A stretch of 64,000 nt of DNA from Ilex aquifolium (Eukaryota > Streptophyta > Magnoliopsida > Aquifoliales > Aquifoliaceae), in the NCBI GenBank assembly GCA_951799425.1, contig OX637394.1, positions 52,951,142 through 53,015,141 of the forward strand, read 5' to 3'. Both the position numbers and the translations under genes were made by a program. The notes beneath the pieces are model-generated. The model was not told where the DNA came from, searched no databases, and saw only the letters and a program-made list of their open reading frames with translations. How positions within the stretch are numbered: position 1 is the stretch's first letter; the number at the start of each line of letters is the position of its first letter. Of the stretch, positions 1-12,152 are shown piece by piece.

Positions 1-29
1 TAAGTAATTTCCCATTCTTTAGTATTTCT

Positions 30-208
30 GACATAACTTTTTACTCCGGTCTCTGATTAAGATGATTCTTGCGGCATTGTAAAGAATTCTTGAATCCCTA
101 ACCACTTTATTCACATCAATAGTCATGAAAAATCCTCTAACATGGGCTATATCGTAACGCAAGTTTGGTGTAGTAAGTAGTCATCCTTTAAAATGAAGTA
201 GTCTATCC
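30..208 (+). repeat. Half-monomer A (179 bp) of the reference unit
   Basis: Begins gacataactttttactccg, contains cttgcggcattgtaaaga, the palindrome aagaattctt, ccctaacca, cctctaacatggg (cctctagcatggg in most units) and caagtttggtgta, and ends at tatcc. Each of these blocks has a counterpart in half B in the same order and at similar spacing, so A and B descend from one ancestral unit. The 179-bp length lies in the range usual for a nucleosome-sized plant satellite monomer. That functional reading is inference. Confidence 0.9.
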
Positions 209-408
209 GACATAACTTTTTCTCCCGAAATCGGATTGAGCTAACTCTTGCGGCATTATAAAGAGAACTTGAAAGCCTAACCAATATATTCCGATCAAAA
301 TTGGTGATTCATCTTCTAGCAAGGTCGAAATGGTGATGGAAGTTTGGTATAGTTGGCCATTCCCCTCCACAAGGAAAAATAAGTAATTTCCCATTCTTTA
401 GTATTTCT
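209..408 (+). repeat. Half-monomer B (200 bp) of the reference unit
   Basis: Begins gacataactttttctcccg, then has cttgcggcatta/gtaaagaga, cctaacca, cttctagcaagg and gaagtttggtata, matching half A block for block. It is about 21 bp longer than A. Most of the extra length lies in its last third, which holds cccctccacaaggaaaaa, taagtaatttccc and the join back to half A. It also carries a small dyad, CCGA-AA-TCGG, that half A lacks. The halves are clearly diverged while whole 379-bp units are nearly identical, so the dimer, not the half, is the unit being homogenised. Confidence 0.9.
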
Positions 409-787
409 GACATAACTTTTTACTCCGGTCTCTGATTAAGATGATTCTTGCGTCATTGTAAAGAATTCTTGAATCCCTAACCACTTTATTCACATCAATA
501 GTCATGAAAAATCCTCTAGCATGGGCTATATTTTAACGCAAGTTTGGTGTAATAAGTAGTCCTCCTTTAAAATGAAATAGTATATCCGACATAACTTTTT
601 CTCCCGAAATCGGATTGAGCTAACTCTTGCGGCATTGTAAAGAGAACTTGAAACCCTAACCAATATATTGAGATCAAAATTGGTGATTCATCTTCTAGCA
701 AGGTCGAAATGGTGATGGAAGTTTGGTATAGTTGGCCATTCCCCTCCACAAGGAAAAATAAGTAATTTCCCATTCTTTAGTATTTCT
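409..787 (+). repeat. Type monomer S
   Basis: Full 379-bp unit. Half A ends with gtaataagtagtcctcc. Half B has tatatccgacataac, gagatcaaaattgg and agcaaggtcg. S alternates with variant C over much of 0.4-15 kb and 42-44 kb. Some S units carry cttacagc or cttacggc instead of cttgcggc in half A, and gggctttattg instead of gggctatattg. These define sub-lineages. Confidence 0.9.
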
Positions 788-1166
788 GACATAACTTTTT
801 ACTCCGGTCTCTGATTAAGATGATTCTTGCGGCATTGTAAAGAATTCTTGAATCCCTAACCACTTTATTCACATCAATAGTCATGAACAATCCTCTAGCA
901 TGGGCTATATTGTAACGCAAGTTTGGTGTAGTAAGGAGTCATCCTTTAAAATGAAATAGTATATCCGACATAACATTTTCTCCCGAAATCGGATTGAGCT
1001 AACTCTTGCGGCATTGTAAAGAGAACTTGAAACCCTAACCAATATATTGAGATCAAAATTGGTGATTCATCTTCTAGCAAGGTCGAAATGGTGATGGAAG
1101 TTTGGTATAGTTGGCCATTCCCCTCCACAAGGAAAAATAAGTAATTTCCCATTCTTTAGTATTTCT
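788..1166 (+). repeat. Type monomer C
   Basis: Full unit marked by cataacattttctccc at the start of half B (an A in place of a T in the T-run) and by gtaaggagtcatcc just before it. Several early copies also have gtcatgaacaatcc in half A (near 882, 3911, 5804, 8078, 9972). That makes them useful for tracking which higher-order copies share a recent origin. Confidence 0.9.
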
Positions 1167-1923
1167 GACATAACTTTTTACTCCGGTCTCTGATTAAGAT
1201 GATTCTTACAGCATTGTAAAGAATTCTTGAATCCCTAACCACTTTATTCACATCAATAGTCATGAAAAATCCTCTAGCATGGGCTTTATTGTAACACAAG
1301 TTTGGTGTAATAAGTAGTCCTCCTTTAAAATGAAATAGTATATCCGACATAACTTTTTCTCCCGAAATCGGATTGAGCTAACTCTTGCGGCATTGTAAAG
1401 AGAACTTGAAACCCTAACCAATATATTGAGATCAAAATTGGTGATTCATCTTCTAGCAAGGTCGAAATGGTGATGGAAGTTTGGTATAGTTGGCCATTCC
1501 CCTCCCCAAGGAAAAATAAGTAATTTCCCATTCTTAAGTATTTCTGACATAACTTTTTACTCCGGTCTCTGATTAAGATGATTCTTGCGGCATTGTAAAG
1601 AATTCTTGAATCCCTAACCACTTTATTCACATCAATAGTCATGAAAAATCCTCTAGCATGGGCTATATTGTAACGCAAGTTTGGTGTAGTAAGGAGTATC
1701 CTTTAAAATGAAATAGTATATCCGACATAACATTTTCTCCCGAAATCGGATTGAGCTAACTCTTGCGGCATTGTAAAGAGAACTTGAAACCCTAACCAAT
1801 ATATTGAGATCAAAATTGGTGATTCATCTTCTAGCAAGGTCGAAATGGTGATGGAAGTTTGGTATAGTTGGCCATTCCCCTCCACAAGGAAAAATAAGTA
1901 ATTTCCCATTCTTTAGTATTTCT

Positions 1924-2302
1924 GACATAACTTTTTACTCCGGTCTCTGATTAAGATGATTCTTGCGGCATTGTAAAGAATTCTTGAATCCGTAACCACT
2001 TTATTCACATCAATAGTCATGAAAAATCCTCTAGCATGGGCTATATTGTAACGCAATTTTGGTGTAATAAGTAGTCCTCCTTTAAAATGAAATAGCATAT
2101 CCGACCTAACTTTTTCTCCCGAAATCGGATTGAGCTAACTCTTGCGGCATTGTAAAGAGAACTTGAAACCCTAACCAATATATTGAGATCAAAATTGGTG
2201 ATTCATCTTCTACCATGGTCGAAATGGTGATGGAAGTTTGGAATAGTTAGCCATTCCCCTCCACAAGGAAAAATAAGTAATTTCCCATTCTTTAGTATTT
2301 CT
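1924..2302 (+). repeat. Type monomer D
   Basis: Marked by gcatatccgacctaac at the A/B junction, ctaccatggtcg (adds an NcoI-type ccatgg) and ggaatagttagcc in half B. It is followed by tctgacttaac at the start of the next unit. D almost always precedes A' in the left half of the window and V in the right half. It forms its own dimer run with A' near 18.2-20.1 kb. Confidence 0.9.
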
Positions 2303-2681
2303 GACTTAACTTTTTACTCCGGTCTCTGATTAAGATGATTCTTGCGGCATTGTAAAGAATTCTTGAATCCCTAACCACTTTATTCACATCAATAGTCATG
2401 AAAAATCCTCTAGCATGGGCTATATTGTAACGCAAGTTTGGTGTAGTAAGTAGTCATCCTTTAAAATGAAGTAGTCTATCCGACATAACTTTTTCTCCCG
2501 AAATCGGATTGAGCTAACTCTTGCGGCATTGTATAGAGAACTTGAAACCCTAACCAATATATTGCGATCAAAATTGGTGATTCATCTTCTAGCAAGGTCG
2601 AAATGGTGATGGAAGTTTGGTATAGTTGGCCATTCCCCTCCACAAGGAAAAATAAGTAATTTCCCATTCTTTAGTATTTCT
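2303..2681 (+). repeat. Type monomer A'
   Basis: Half A starts gacttaac instead of gacataac, continuing the D signature. Half B has gtagtctatccgac, gcattgtatagagaac and attgcgatcaaa. A later sub-form (for example from 21,252 and 43,985) keeps gtatagagaac but has gtatatccgac at the junction, so it is itself a recombinant between A' and S-like units. Confidence 0.88.
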
Positions 2682-3060
2682 GACATAACTTTTTACTCCG
2701 GTCTCTGATTAAGATGATTCTTGCGGCATTGTAAAGAATTCTTGAATCCCTAACCACTTTATTCACATCAGTAGTCATGAAAAATCCTCTAGCATGGGCT
2801 ATATTGTAACGCAAGTTTGGTGTAGTATGTAGTCATCCTTTAAAATGAAATAGTATATCCGACATAACTTTTTCTCCCGAAATCGGATTGAGCTAACTCT
2901 TGCGGCATTGTAAAGAGAACTTGAAACCCTAACCAATATATTGCGATCAAAATTGGTGATTCATCTTCTAGCAAGGTCGAAATGGTGATGGAAGTTTGGT
3001 ATAGTTGGCCATTCCCCTCCACAAGGAAAAATAAGTAATTTCCCATTCTTTAGTATTTCT
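2682..3060 (+). repeat. Type monomer A
   Basis: Half B has tatatccgacataac with attgcgatcaaa and the ordinary gtaaagagaac. It closes the complete 8-mer copies at 2682 and near 11,774, and is dropped from the shorter copies. Similar A units form part of the V W A F D2 repeat from 24 to 35 kb. Confidence 0.85.
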
Positions 3061-4955
3061 GACATAACTTTTTACTCCGGTATCTGATTAAGATGATTCT
3101 TGCGGCATTGTAAAGAATTCTTGAATCCCTAACCACTTTATTCACATCAATAGTCATGAAAAATCCTCTAACATGGGCTATATTGTAACGCAAGTTTGGT
3201 GTAGTAAGTAGTCATCCTTTAAAATGAAGTAGTCTATCCGACATAACTTTTTCTCCCGAAATCGGATTGAGCTAACTCTTGCGGCATTATAAAGAGAACT
3301 TGAAAGCCTAACCAATATATTCCGATCAAAATTGGTGATTCATCTTCTAGCAAGGTCGAAATGGTGATGGAAGTTTGGTATAGTTGGCCATTCCCCTCCA
3401 CAAGGAAAAATAAGTAATTTCCCATTCTTTAGTATTTCTGACATAACTTTTTACTCCGGTCTCTGATTAAGATGATTCTTGCGTCATTGTAAAGAATTCT
3501 TGAATCCCTAACCACTTTATTCACATCAATAGTCATGAAAAATCCTCTAGCATGGGCTATATTTTAACGCAAGTTTGGTGTAATAAGTAGTCCTCCTTTA
3601 AAATGAAATAGTATATCCGACATAACTTTTTCTCCCGAAATCGGATTGAGCTAACTCTTGCGGCATTGTAAAGAGAACTTGAAACCCTAACCAATATATT
3701 GAGATCAAAATTGGTGATTCATCTTCTAGCAAGGTCGAAATGGTGATGGAAGTTTGGTATAGTTGGCCATTCCCCTCCACAAGGAAAAATAAGTAATTTC
3801 CCATTCTTTAGTATTTCTGACATAACTTTTTACTCCGGTCTCTGATTAAGATGATTCTTGCGGCATTGTAAAGAATTCTTGAATCCCTAACCACTTTATT
3901 CACATCAATAGTCATGAACAATCCTCTAGCATGGGCTATATTGTAACGCAAGTTTGGTGTAGTAAGGAGTCATCCTTTAAAATGAAATAGTATATCCGAC
4001 ATAACATTTTCTCCCGAAATCGGATTGAGCTAACTCTTGCGGCATTGTAAAGAGAACTTGAAACCCTAACCAATATATTGAGATCAAAATTGGTGATTCA
4101 TCTTCTAGCAAGGTCGAAATGGTGATGGAAGTTTGGTATAGTTGGCCATTCCCCTCCACAAGGAAAAATAAGTAATTTCCCATTCTTTAGTATTTCTGAC
4201 ATAACTTTTTACTCCGGTCTCTGATTAAGATGATTCTTACAGCATTGTAAAGAATTCTTGAATCCCTAACCACTTTATTCACATCAATAGTCATGAAAAA
4301 TCCTCTAGCATGGGCTTTATTGTAACACAAGTTTGGTGTAATAAGTAGTCCTCCTTTAAAATGAAATAGTATATCCGACATAACTTTTTCTCCCGAAATC
4401 GGATTGAGCTAACTCTTGCGGCATTGTAAAGAGAACTTGAAACCCTAACCAATATATTGAGATCAAAATTGGTGATTCATCTTCTAGCAAGGTCGAAATG
4501 GTGATGGAAGTTTGGTATAGTTGGCCATTCCCCTCCACAAGGAAAAATAAGTAATTTCCCATTCTTTAGTATTTCTGACATAACTTTTTACTCCGGTCTC
4601 TGATTAAGATGATTCTTGCGGCATTGTAAAGAATTCTTGAATCCCTAACCACTTTATTCACATCAATAGTCATGAAAAATCCTCTAGCATGGGCTATATT
4701 GTAACGCAAGTTTTGTGTAGTAAGGAGTCATCCTTTAAAATGAAATAGTATATCCGACATAACATTTTCTCCCGAAATCGGATTGAGCTAACTCTTGCGG
4801 CATTGTAAAGAGAACTTGAAACCCTAACCAATATATTGAGATCAAAATTGGTGATTCATCTTCTAGCAAGGTCGAAATGGTGATGGAAGTTTGGTATAGT
4901 TGGCCATTCCCCTCCACAAGGAAAAATAAGTAATTTCCCATTCTTTAGTATTTCT
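3061..4955 (+). repeat. 8-mer HOR, shortened copy 2 (5 monomers)
   Basis: Order G S C S C, 1,895 bp. It ends before the D A' A part seen in copy 1 and is followed at once by a new G. The missing three units fit an in-register unequal exchange between C and G neighbours. A private base change (agttttgtgtag near 4709) marks the last C. Confidence 0.88.
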
Positions 4956-7606
4956 GACATAACTTTTTACTCCGGTCTCTGATTAAGATGATTCTTGCGG
5001 CATTGTAAAGAATTCTTGAATCCCTAACCACTTTATTCACATCAATAGTCATGAAAAATCCTCTAACATGGGCTATATTGTAACGCAAGTTTGGTGTAGT
5101 AAGTAGTCATCCTTTAAAATGAAGTAGTCTATCCGACATAACTTTTTCTCCCGAAATCGGATTGAGCTAACTCTTGCGGCATTATAAAGAGAACTTGAAA
5201 GCCTAACCAATATATTCCGATCAAAATTGGTGATTCATCTTCTAGCAAGGTCGAAATGGTGATGGAAGTTTGGTATAGTTGGCCATTCCCCTCCACAAGG
5301 AAAAATAAGTAATTTCCCATTCTTTAGTATTTCTGACATAACTTTTTACTCCGGTCTCTGATTAAGATGATTCTTGCGTCATTGTAAAGAATTCTTGAAT
5401 CCCTAACCACTTTATTCACATCAATAGTCATGAAAAATCCTCTAGCATGGGCTATATTTTAACGCAAGTTTGGTGTAATAAGTAGTCCTTTAAAATGAAA
5501 TAGTATATCCGACATAACTTTTTCTCCCGAAATCGGATTGAGCTAACTCTTGCGGCATTGTAAAGAGAACTTGAAACCCTAACCAATATATTGAGATCAA
5601 AATTGGTGATTCATCTTCTAGCAAGGTCGAAATGGTGATGGAAGTTTGGTATAGTTGGCCATTCCCCTCCACAAGGAAAAATAAGTAATTTCCCATTCTT
5701 TAGTATTTCTGACATAACTTTTTACTCCGGTCTCTGATTAAGATGATTCTTGCGGCATTGTAAAGAATTCTTGAATCCCTAACCACTTTATTCACATCAA
5801 TAGTCATGAACAATCCTCTAGCATGGGCTATATTGTAACGCAAGTTTGGTGTAGTAAGGAGTCATCCTTTAAAATGAAATAGTATATCCGACATAACATT
5901 TTCTCCCGAAATCGGATTGAGCTAACTCTTGCGGCATTGTAAAGAGAACTTGAAACCCTAACCAATATATTGAGATCAAAATTGGTGATTCATCTTCTAG
6001 CAAGGTCGAAAATGGTGATGGAAGTTTGGTATAGTTGGCCATTCCCCTCCACAAGGAAAAATAAGTAATTTCCCATTCTTTAGTATTTCTGACATAACTT
6101 TTTACTACGGTCTCTGATTAAGATGATTCTTACAGCATTGTAAAGAATTCTTGAATCCCTAACCACTTTATTCACATCAATAGTCATGAAAAATCCTCTA
6201 GCATGGGCTTTATTGTAACACAAGTTTGGTGTAATAAGTAGTCCTCCTTTAAAATGAAATAGTATATCCGACATAACTTTTTCTCCCGAAATCGGATTGA
6301 GCTAACTCTTGCGGCATTGTAAAGAGAACTTGAAACCCTAACCAATATATTGAGATCAAAATTGGTGATTCATCTTCTAGCAAGGTCGAAATGGTGATGG
6401 AAGTTTGGTATAGTTGGCCATTCCCCTCCACAAGGAAAAATAAGTAATTTCCCATTCTTTAGTATTTCTGACATAACTTTTTACTCCGGTCTCTGACTAA
6501 GATGATTCTTGCGGCATTGTAAAGAATTCTTGAATCCCTAACCACTTTATTCACATCAATAGTCATGAAAAATCCTCTAGCATGGGCTATATTGTAACGC
6601 AAGTTTGGTGTAGTAAGGAGTCATCCTTTAAAATGAAATAGTATATCCGACATAACATTTTCTCCCGAAATCGGATTGAGCTAACTCTTGCGGCATTGTA
6701 AAGAGAACTTGAAACCCTAACCAATATATTGAGATCAAAATTGGTGATTCATCTTCTAGCAAGGTCGAAATGGTGATGGAAGTTTGGTATAGTTGGCCAT
6801 TCCCCTCCACAAGGAAAAATAAGTAATTTCCCATTCTTTAGTATTTCTGACATAACTTTTTACTCCGGTCTCTGATTAAGATGATTCTTGCGGCATTGTA
6901 AAGAATTCTTGAATCCGTAACCACTTTATTCACATCAATAGTCATGAAAAATCCTCTAGCATGGGCTATATTGTAACGCAATTTTGGTGTAATAAGTAGT
7001 CCTCCTTTAAAATGAAATAGCATATCCGACCTAACTTTTTCTCCCGAAATCGGATTGAGCTAACTCTTGCGGCATTGTAAAGAGAACTTGAAACCCTAAC
7101 CAATATATTGAGATCAAAATTGGTGATTCATCTTCTACCATGGTCGAAATGGTGATGGAAGTTTGGAATAGTTAGCCATTCCCCTCCACAAGGAAAAATA
7201 AGTAATTTCCCATTCTTTAGTATTTCTGACTTAACTTTTTACTCCGGTCTCTGATTAAGATGATTCTTGCGGCATTGTAAAGAATTCTTGAATCCCTAAC
7301 CACTTTATTCACATCAATAGTCATGAAAAATCCTCTAGCATGGGCTATATTGTAACGCAAGTTTGGTGTAGTAAGTAGTCATCCTTTAAAATGAAGTAGT
7401 CTATCCGACATAACTTTTTCTCCCGAAATCGGATTGAGCTAACTCTTGCGGCATTGTATAGAGAACTTGAAACCCTAACCAATATATTGCGATCAAAATT
7501 GGTGATTCATCTTCTAGCAAGGTCGAAATGGTGATGGAAGTTTGGTATAGTTGGCCATTCCCCTCCACAAGGAAAAATAAGTAATTTCCCATTCTTTAGT
7601 ATTTCT
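4956..7606 (+). repeat. 8-mer HOR, 7-monomer copy 3 (2,651 bp)
   Basis: Order G S C S C D A', lacking the final A. It carries three rare markers: a 3-base loss giving agtagtcctttaaa near 5485, an extra A giving gtcgaaaatgg near 6006, and tctgactaag near 6493. All three reappear exactly 4,167 bp downstream, so this stretch and copy 5 come from the same recent event. Confidence 0.9.
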
Positions 7607-9122
7607 GACATAACTTTTTACTCCGGTCTCTGATTAAGATGATTCTTGCGGCATTGTAAAGAATTCTTGAATCCCTAACCACTTTATTCACATCAATAGT
7701 CATGAAAAATCCTCTAACATGGGCTATATTGTAACGCAAGTTTGGTGTAGTAAGTAGTCATCCTTTAAAATGAAGTAGTCTATCCGACATAACTTTTTCT
7801 CCCGAAATCGGATTGAGCTAACTCTTGCGGCATTATAAAGAGAACTTGAAAGCCTAACCAATATATTCCGATCAAAATTGGTGATTCATCTTCTAGCAAG
7901 GTCGAAATGGTGATGGAAGTTTGGTATAGTTGGCCATTCCCCTCCACAAGGAAAAATAAGTAATTTCCCATTCTTTAGTATTTCTGACATAACTTTTTAC
8001 TCCGGTCTCTGATTAAGATGATTCTTGCGGCATTGTAAAGAATTCTTGAATCCCTAACCACTTTATTCACATCAATAGTCATGAACAATCCTCTAGCATG
8101 GGCTATATTGTAACGCAAGTTTGGTGTAGTAAGGAGTCATCCTTTAAAATGAAATAGTATATCCGACATAACATTTTCTCCCGAAATCGGATTGAGCTAA
8201 CTCTTGCGGCATTGTAAAGAGAACTTGAAACCCTAACCAATATATTGAGATCAAAATTGGTGATTCATCTTCTAGCAAGGTCGAAATGGTGATGGAAGTT
8301 TGGTATAGTTGGTCATTCCCCTCCACAAGGAAAAATAAGTAATTTCCCATTCTTTAGTATTTCTGACATAACTTTTTACTCCGGTCTCTGATTAAGATGA
8401 TTCTTACAGCATTGTAAAGAATTCTTGAATCCCTAACCACTTTATTCACATCAATAGTCATGAAAAATCCTCTAGCATGGGCTTTATTGTAACACAAGTT
8501 TGGTGTAATAAGTAGTCCTCCTTTAAAATGAAATAGTATATCCGACATAACTTTTTCTCCCGAAATCGGATTGAGCTAACTCTTGCGGCATTGTAAAGAG
8601 AACTTGAAACCCTAACCAATATATTGAGATCAAAATTGGTGATTCATCTTCTAGCAAGGTCGAAATGGTGATGGAAGTTTGGTATAGTTGGCCATTCCCC
8701 TCCACAAGGAAAAATAAGTAATTTCCCATTCTTTAGTATTTCTGACATAACTTTTTACTCCGGTCTCTGATTAAGATGATTCTTGCGGCATTGTAAAGAA
8801 TTCTTGAATCCCTAACCACTTTATTCACATCAATAGTCATGAAAAATCCTCTAGCATGGGCTATATTGTAACGCAAGTTTGGTGTAGTAAGGAGTCATCC
8901 TTTAAAATGAAATAGTATATCCGACATAACATTTTCTCCCGAAATCGGATTGAGCTAACTCTTGCGGCATTGTAAAGAGAACTTGAAACCCTAACCAATA
9001 TATTGAGATCAAAATTGGTGATTCATCTTCTAGCAAGGTCGAAATGGTGATGGAAGTTTGGTATAGTTGGCCATTTCCCTCCACAAGGAAAAATAAGTAA
9101 TTTCCCATTCTTTAGTATTTCT
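7607..9122 (+). repeat. 8-mer HOR, 4-monomer copy 4 (1,516 bp)
   Basis: Order G C S C. The first S has been lost between G and C, and D A' A are missing. From about 7.9 kb onward it matches 3.8-4.95 kb at an offset of 4,167 bp, including gtcatgaacaatc at 8078. It is therefore the left part of the duplicated 11-monomer block. Confidence 0.88.
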
Positions 9123-12100
9123 GACATAACTTTTTACTCCGGTCTCTGATTAAGATGATTCTTGCGGCATTGTAAAGAATTCTTGAATCCCTAACCACTT
9201 TATTCACATCAATAGTCATGAAAAATCCTCTAACATGGGCTATATTGTAACGCAAGTTTGGTGTAGTAAGTAGTCATCCTTTAAAATGAAGTAGTCTATC
9301 CGACATAACTTTTTCTCCCGAAATCGGATTGAGCTAACTCTTGCGGCATTATAAAGAGAACTTGAAAGCCTAACCAATATATTCCGATCAAAATTGGTGA
9401 TTCATCTTCTAGCAAGGTCGAAATGGTGATGGAAGTTTGGTATAGTTGGCCATTCCCCTCCACAAGGAAAAATAAGTAATTTCCCATTCTTTAGTATTTC
9501 TGACATAACTTTTTACTCCGGTCTCTGATTAAGATGATTCTTGCGTCATTGTAAAGAATTCTTGAATCCCTAACCACTTTATTCACATCAATAGTCATGA
9601 AAAATCCTCTAGCATGGGCTATATTTTAACGCAAGTTTGGTGTAATAAGTAGTCCTTTAAAATGAAATAGTATATCCGACATAACTTTTTCTCCCGAAAT
9701 CGGATTGAGCTAACTCTTGCGGCATTGTAAAGAGAACTTGAAACCCTAACCAATATATTGAGATCAAAATTGGTGATTCATCTTCTAGCAAGGTCGAAAT
9801 GGTGATGGAAGTTTGGTATAATTGGCCATTCCCCTCCACAAGGAAAAATAAGTAATTTCCCATTCTTTAGTATTTCTGACATAACTTTTTACTCCGGTCT
9901 CTGATTAAGATGATTCTTGCGGCATTGTAAAGAATTCTTGAATCCCTAACCACTTTATTCACATCAATAGTCATGAACAATCCTCTAGCATGGGCTATAT
10001 TGTAACGCAAGTTTGGTGTAGTAAGGAGTCATCCTTTAAAATGAAATAGTATATCCGACATAACATTTTCTCCCGAAATCGGATTGAGCTAACTCTTGCG
10101 GCATTGTAAAGAGAACTTGAAACCCTAACCAATATATTGAGATCAAAATTGGTGATTCATCTTCTAGCAAGGTCGAAAATGGTGATGGAAGTTTGGTATA
10201 GTTGGCCATTCCCCTCCACAAGGAAAAATAAGTAATTTCCCATTCTTTAGTATTTCTGACATAACTTTTTACTCCGGTCTCTGATTAAGATGATTCTTAC
10301 AGCATTGTAAAGAATTCTTGAATCCCTAACCACTTTATTCACATCAATAGTCATGAAAAATCCTCTAGCATGGGCTTTATTGTAACACAAGTTTGGTGTA
10401 ATAAGTAGTCCTCCTTTAAAATGAAATTGTATATCCGACATAACTTTTTCTCCCGAAATCGGATTGAGCTAACTCTTGCGGCATTGTAAAGACAACTTGA
10501 AACCCTAACCAATATATTGAGATCAAAATTGGTGATTCATCTTCTAGCAAGGTCGAAATGGTGATGGAAGTTTGGTATAGTTGGCCATTCCCCTCCACAA
10601 GGAAAAATAAGTAATTTCCCATTCTTTAGTATTTCTGACATAACTTTTTACTCCGGTCTCTGACTAAGATGATTCTTGCGGCATTGTAAAGAATTCTTGA
10701 ATCCCTAACCACTTTATTCACATCAATAGTCATGAAAAATCCTCTAGCATGGGCTATATTGTAACGCAAGTTTGGTGTAGTAAGGAGTCATCCTTTAAAA
10801 TGAAATAGTATATCCGACATAACATTTTCTCCCGAAATCGGATTGAGCTAACTCTTGCGGCATTGTAAAGAGAACTTGAAACCCTAACCAATATATTGAG
10901 ATCAAAATTGGTGATTCATCTTCTAGCAAGGTCGAAATGGTGATGGAAGTTTGGTATAGTTGGCCATTCCCCTCCACAAGGAAAAATAAGTAATTTCCCA
11001 TTCTTTAGTATTTCTGACATAACTTTTTACTCCGGTCTCTGATTAAGATGATTCTTGCGGCATTGTAAAGAATTCTTGAATCCGTAACCACTTTATTCAC
11101 ATCAATAGTCATGAAAAATCCTCTAGCATGGGCTATATTGTAACGCAATTTTGGTGTAATAAGTAGTCCTCCTTTAAAATGAAATAGCATATCCGACCTA
11201 ACTTTTTCTCCCGAAATCGGATTGAGCTAACTCTTGCGGCATTGTAAAGAGAACTTGAAACCCTAACCAATATATTGAGATCAAAATTGGTGATTCATCT
11301 TCTACCATGGTCGAAATGGTGATGGAAGTTTGGAATAGTTAGCCATTCCCCTCCACAAGGAAAAATAAGTAATTTCCCATTCTTTAGTATTTCTGACTTA
11401 ACTTTTTACTCCGGTCTCTGATTAAGATGATTCTTGCGGCATTGTAAAGAATTCTTGAATCCCTAACCACTTTATTCACATCAATAGTCATGAAAAATCC
11501 TCTAGCATGGGCTATATTGTAACGCAAGTTTGGTGTAGTAAGTAGTCATCCTTTAAAATGAAGTAGTCTATCCGACATAACTTTTTCTCCCGAAATCGGA
11601 TTGAGCTAACTCTTGCGGCATTGTATAGAGAACTTGAAACCCTAACCAATATATTGCGATCAAAATTGGTGATTCATCTTCTAGCAAGGTCGAAATGGTG
11701 ATGGAAGTTTGGTATAGTTGGCCATTCCCCTCCACAAGGAAAAATAAGTAATTTCCCATTCTTTAGTATTTCTGACATAACTTTTTACTCCGGTCTCTGA
11801 TTAAGATGATTCTTGCGGCATTGTAAAGAATTCTTGAATCCCTAACCACTTTATTCACATCAATAGTCATGAAAAATCCTCTAGCATGGGCTATATTGTA
11901 ACGCAAGTTTGGTGTAGTAAGTAGTCATCCTTTAAAATGAAATAGTATATCCGACATAACTTTTTCTCCCGAAATCGGATTGAGCTAACTCTTGCGGCAT
12001 TGTAAAGAGAACTTGAAACCCTAACCAATATATTGCGATCAAAATTGGTGATTCATCTTCTAGCAAGGTCGAAATGGTGATGGAAGTTTGGTATAGTTGG

Positions 12101-12152
12101 CCATTCCCCTCCACAAGGAAAAATAAGTAATTTCCCATTCTTTAGTATTTCT
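9123..12152 (+). repeat. 8-mer HOR, complete copy 5 (3,030 bp)
   Basis: Order G S C S C D A' A. It shares the 3-base loss (near 9652), the extra A (near 10,173) and tctgactaag (near 10,660) with copy 3. Unlike copy 3 it keeps the final A unit. The length is 3,032 minus 3 plus 1. Confidence 0.9.

Larger units (their letters stand above)
30..408 (+). repeat. Reference monomer, variant G (379 bp)
   Basis: First complete unit, used here to set the phase (start at the gacataac of half A). Half A is 30-208 and half B is 209-408. Variant G is marked by gtagtctatccgac at the A/B junction, gcattataaag, gaaagcctaacc and attccgatcaaa in half B. G units open each copy of the 8-mer higher-order repeat in the left part of the window (30, 3061, 4956, 7607, 9123, 12,153). 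A close relative returns in the 35.7-41.7 kb zone. The unit is A+T-rich by eye, with short A or T runs. No function beyond satellite DNA can be assigned. Confidence 0.95.
30..3060 (+). repeat. 8-mer HOR, complete copy 1 (3,031 bp)
   Basis: Monomer order G S C S C D A' A. The length is 8 x 379 minus one base, the loss being near 1698 (gagtatcc for gagtcatcc). Diagnostic private variants recur at the same offset in the next copy: cttgcgtcattg (about 449 and 3480), gtcatgaacaatc (about 882 and 3911) and cttacagcattg (about 1206 and 4236). Confidence 0.9.

Noticed and set aside
209-240. CENP-B box
   Set aside because: No segment fits the nTTCGnnnnAnnCGGGn pattern on either strand of the unit. 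The closest part, cccgaaatcgg, lacks the spacing.
641-664. Telomere-like aaaccctaacc in most half B units
   Set aside because: It matches only 9-10 bases of the plant telomere repeat, occurs once per unit and is never tandem. Half A has the related aatccctaacc, so it is just a conserved part of the satellite.
1325-1678. 117-codon minus-strand frame as a longer gene
   Set aside because: It arises only because one base change (cttaag near 1533) joins the half A and half B frames of neighbouring segments. Other copies of the same monomers lack it.
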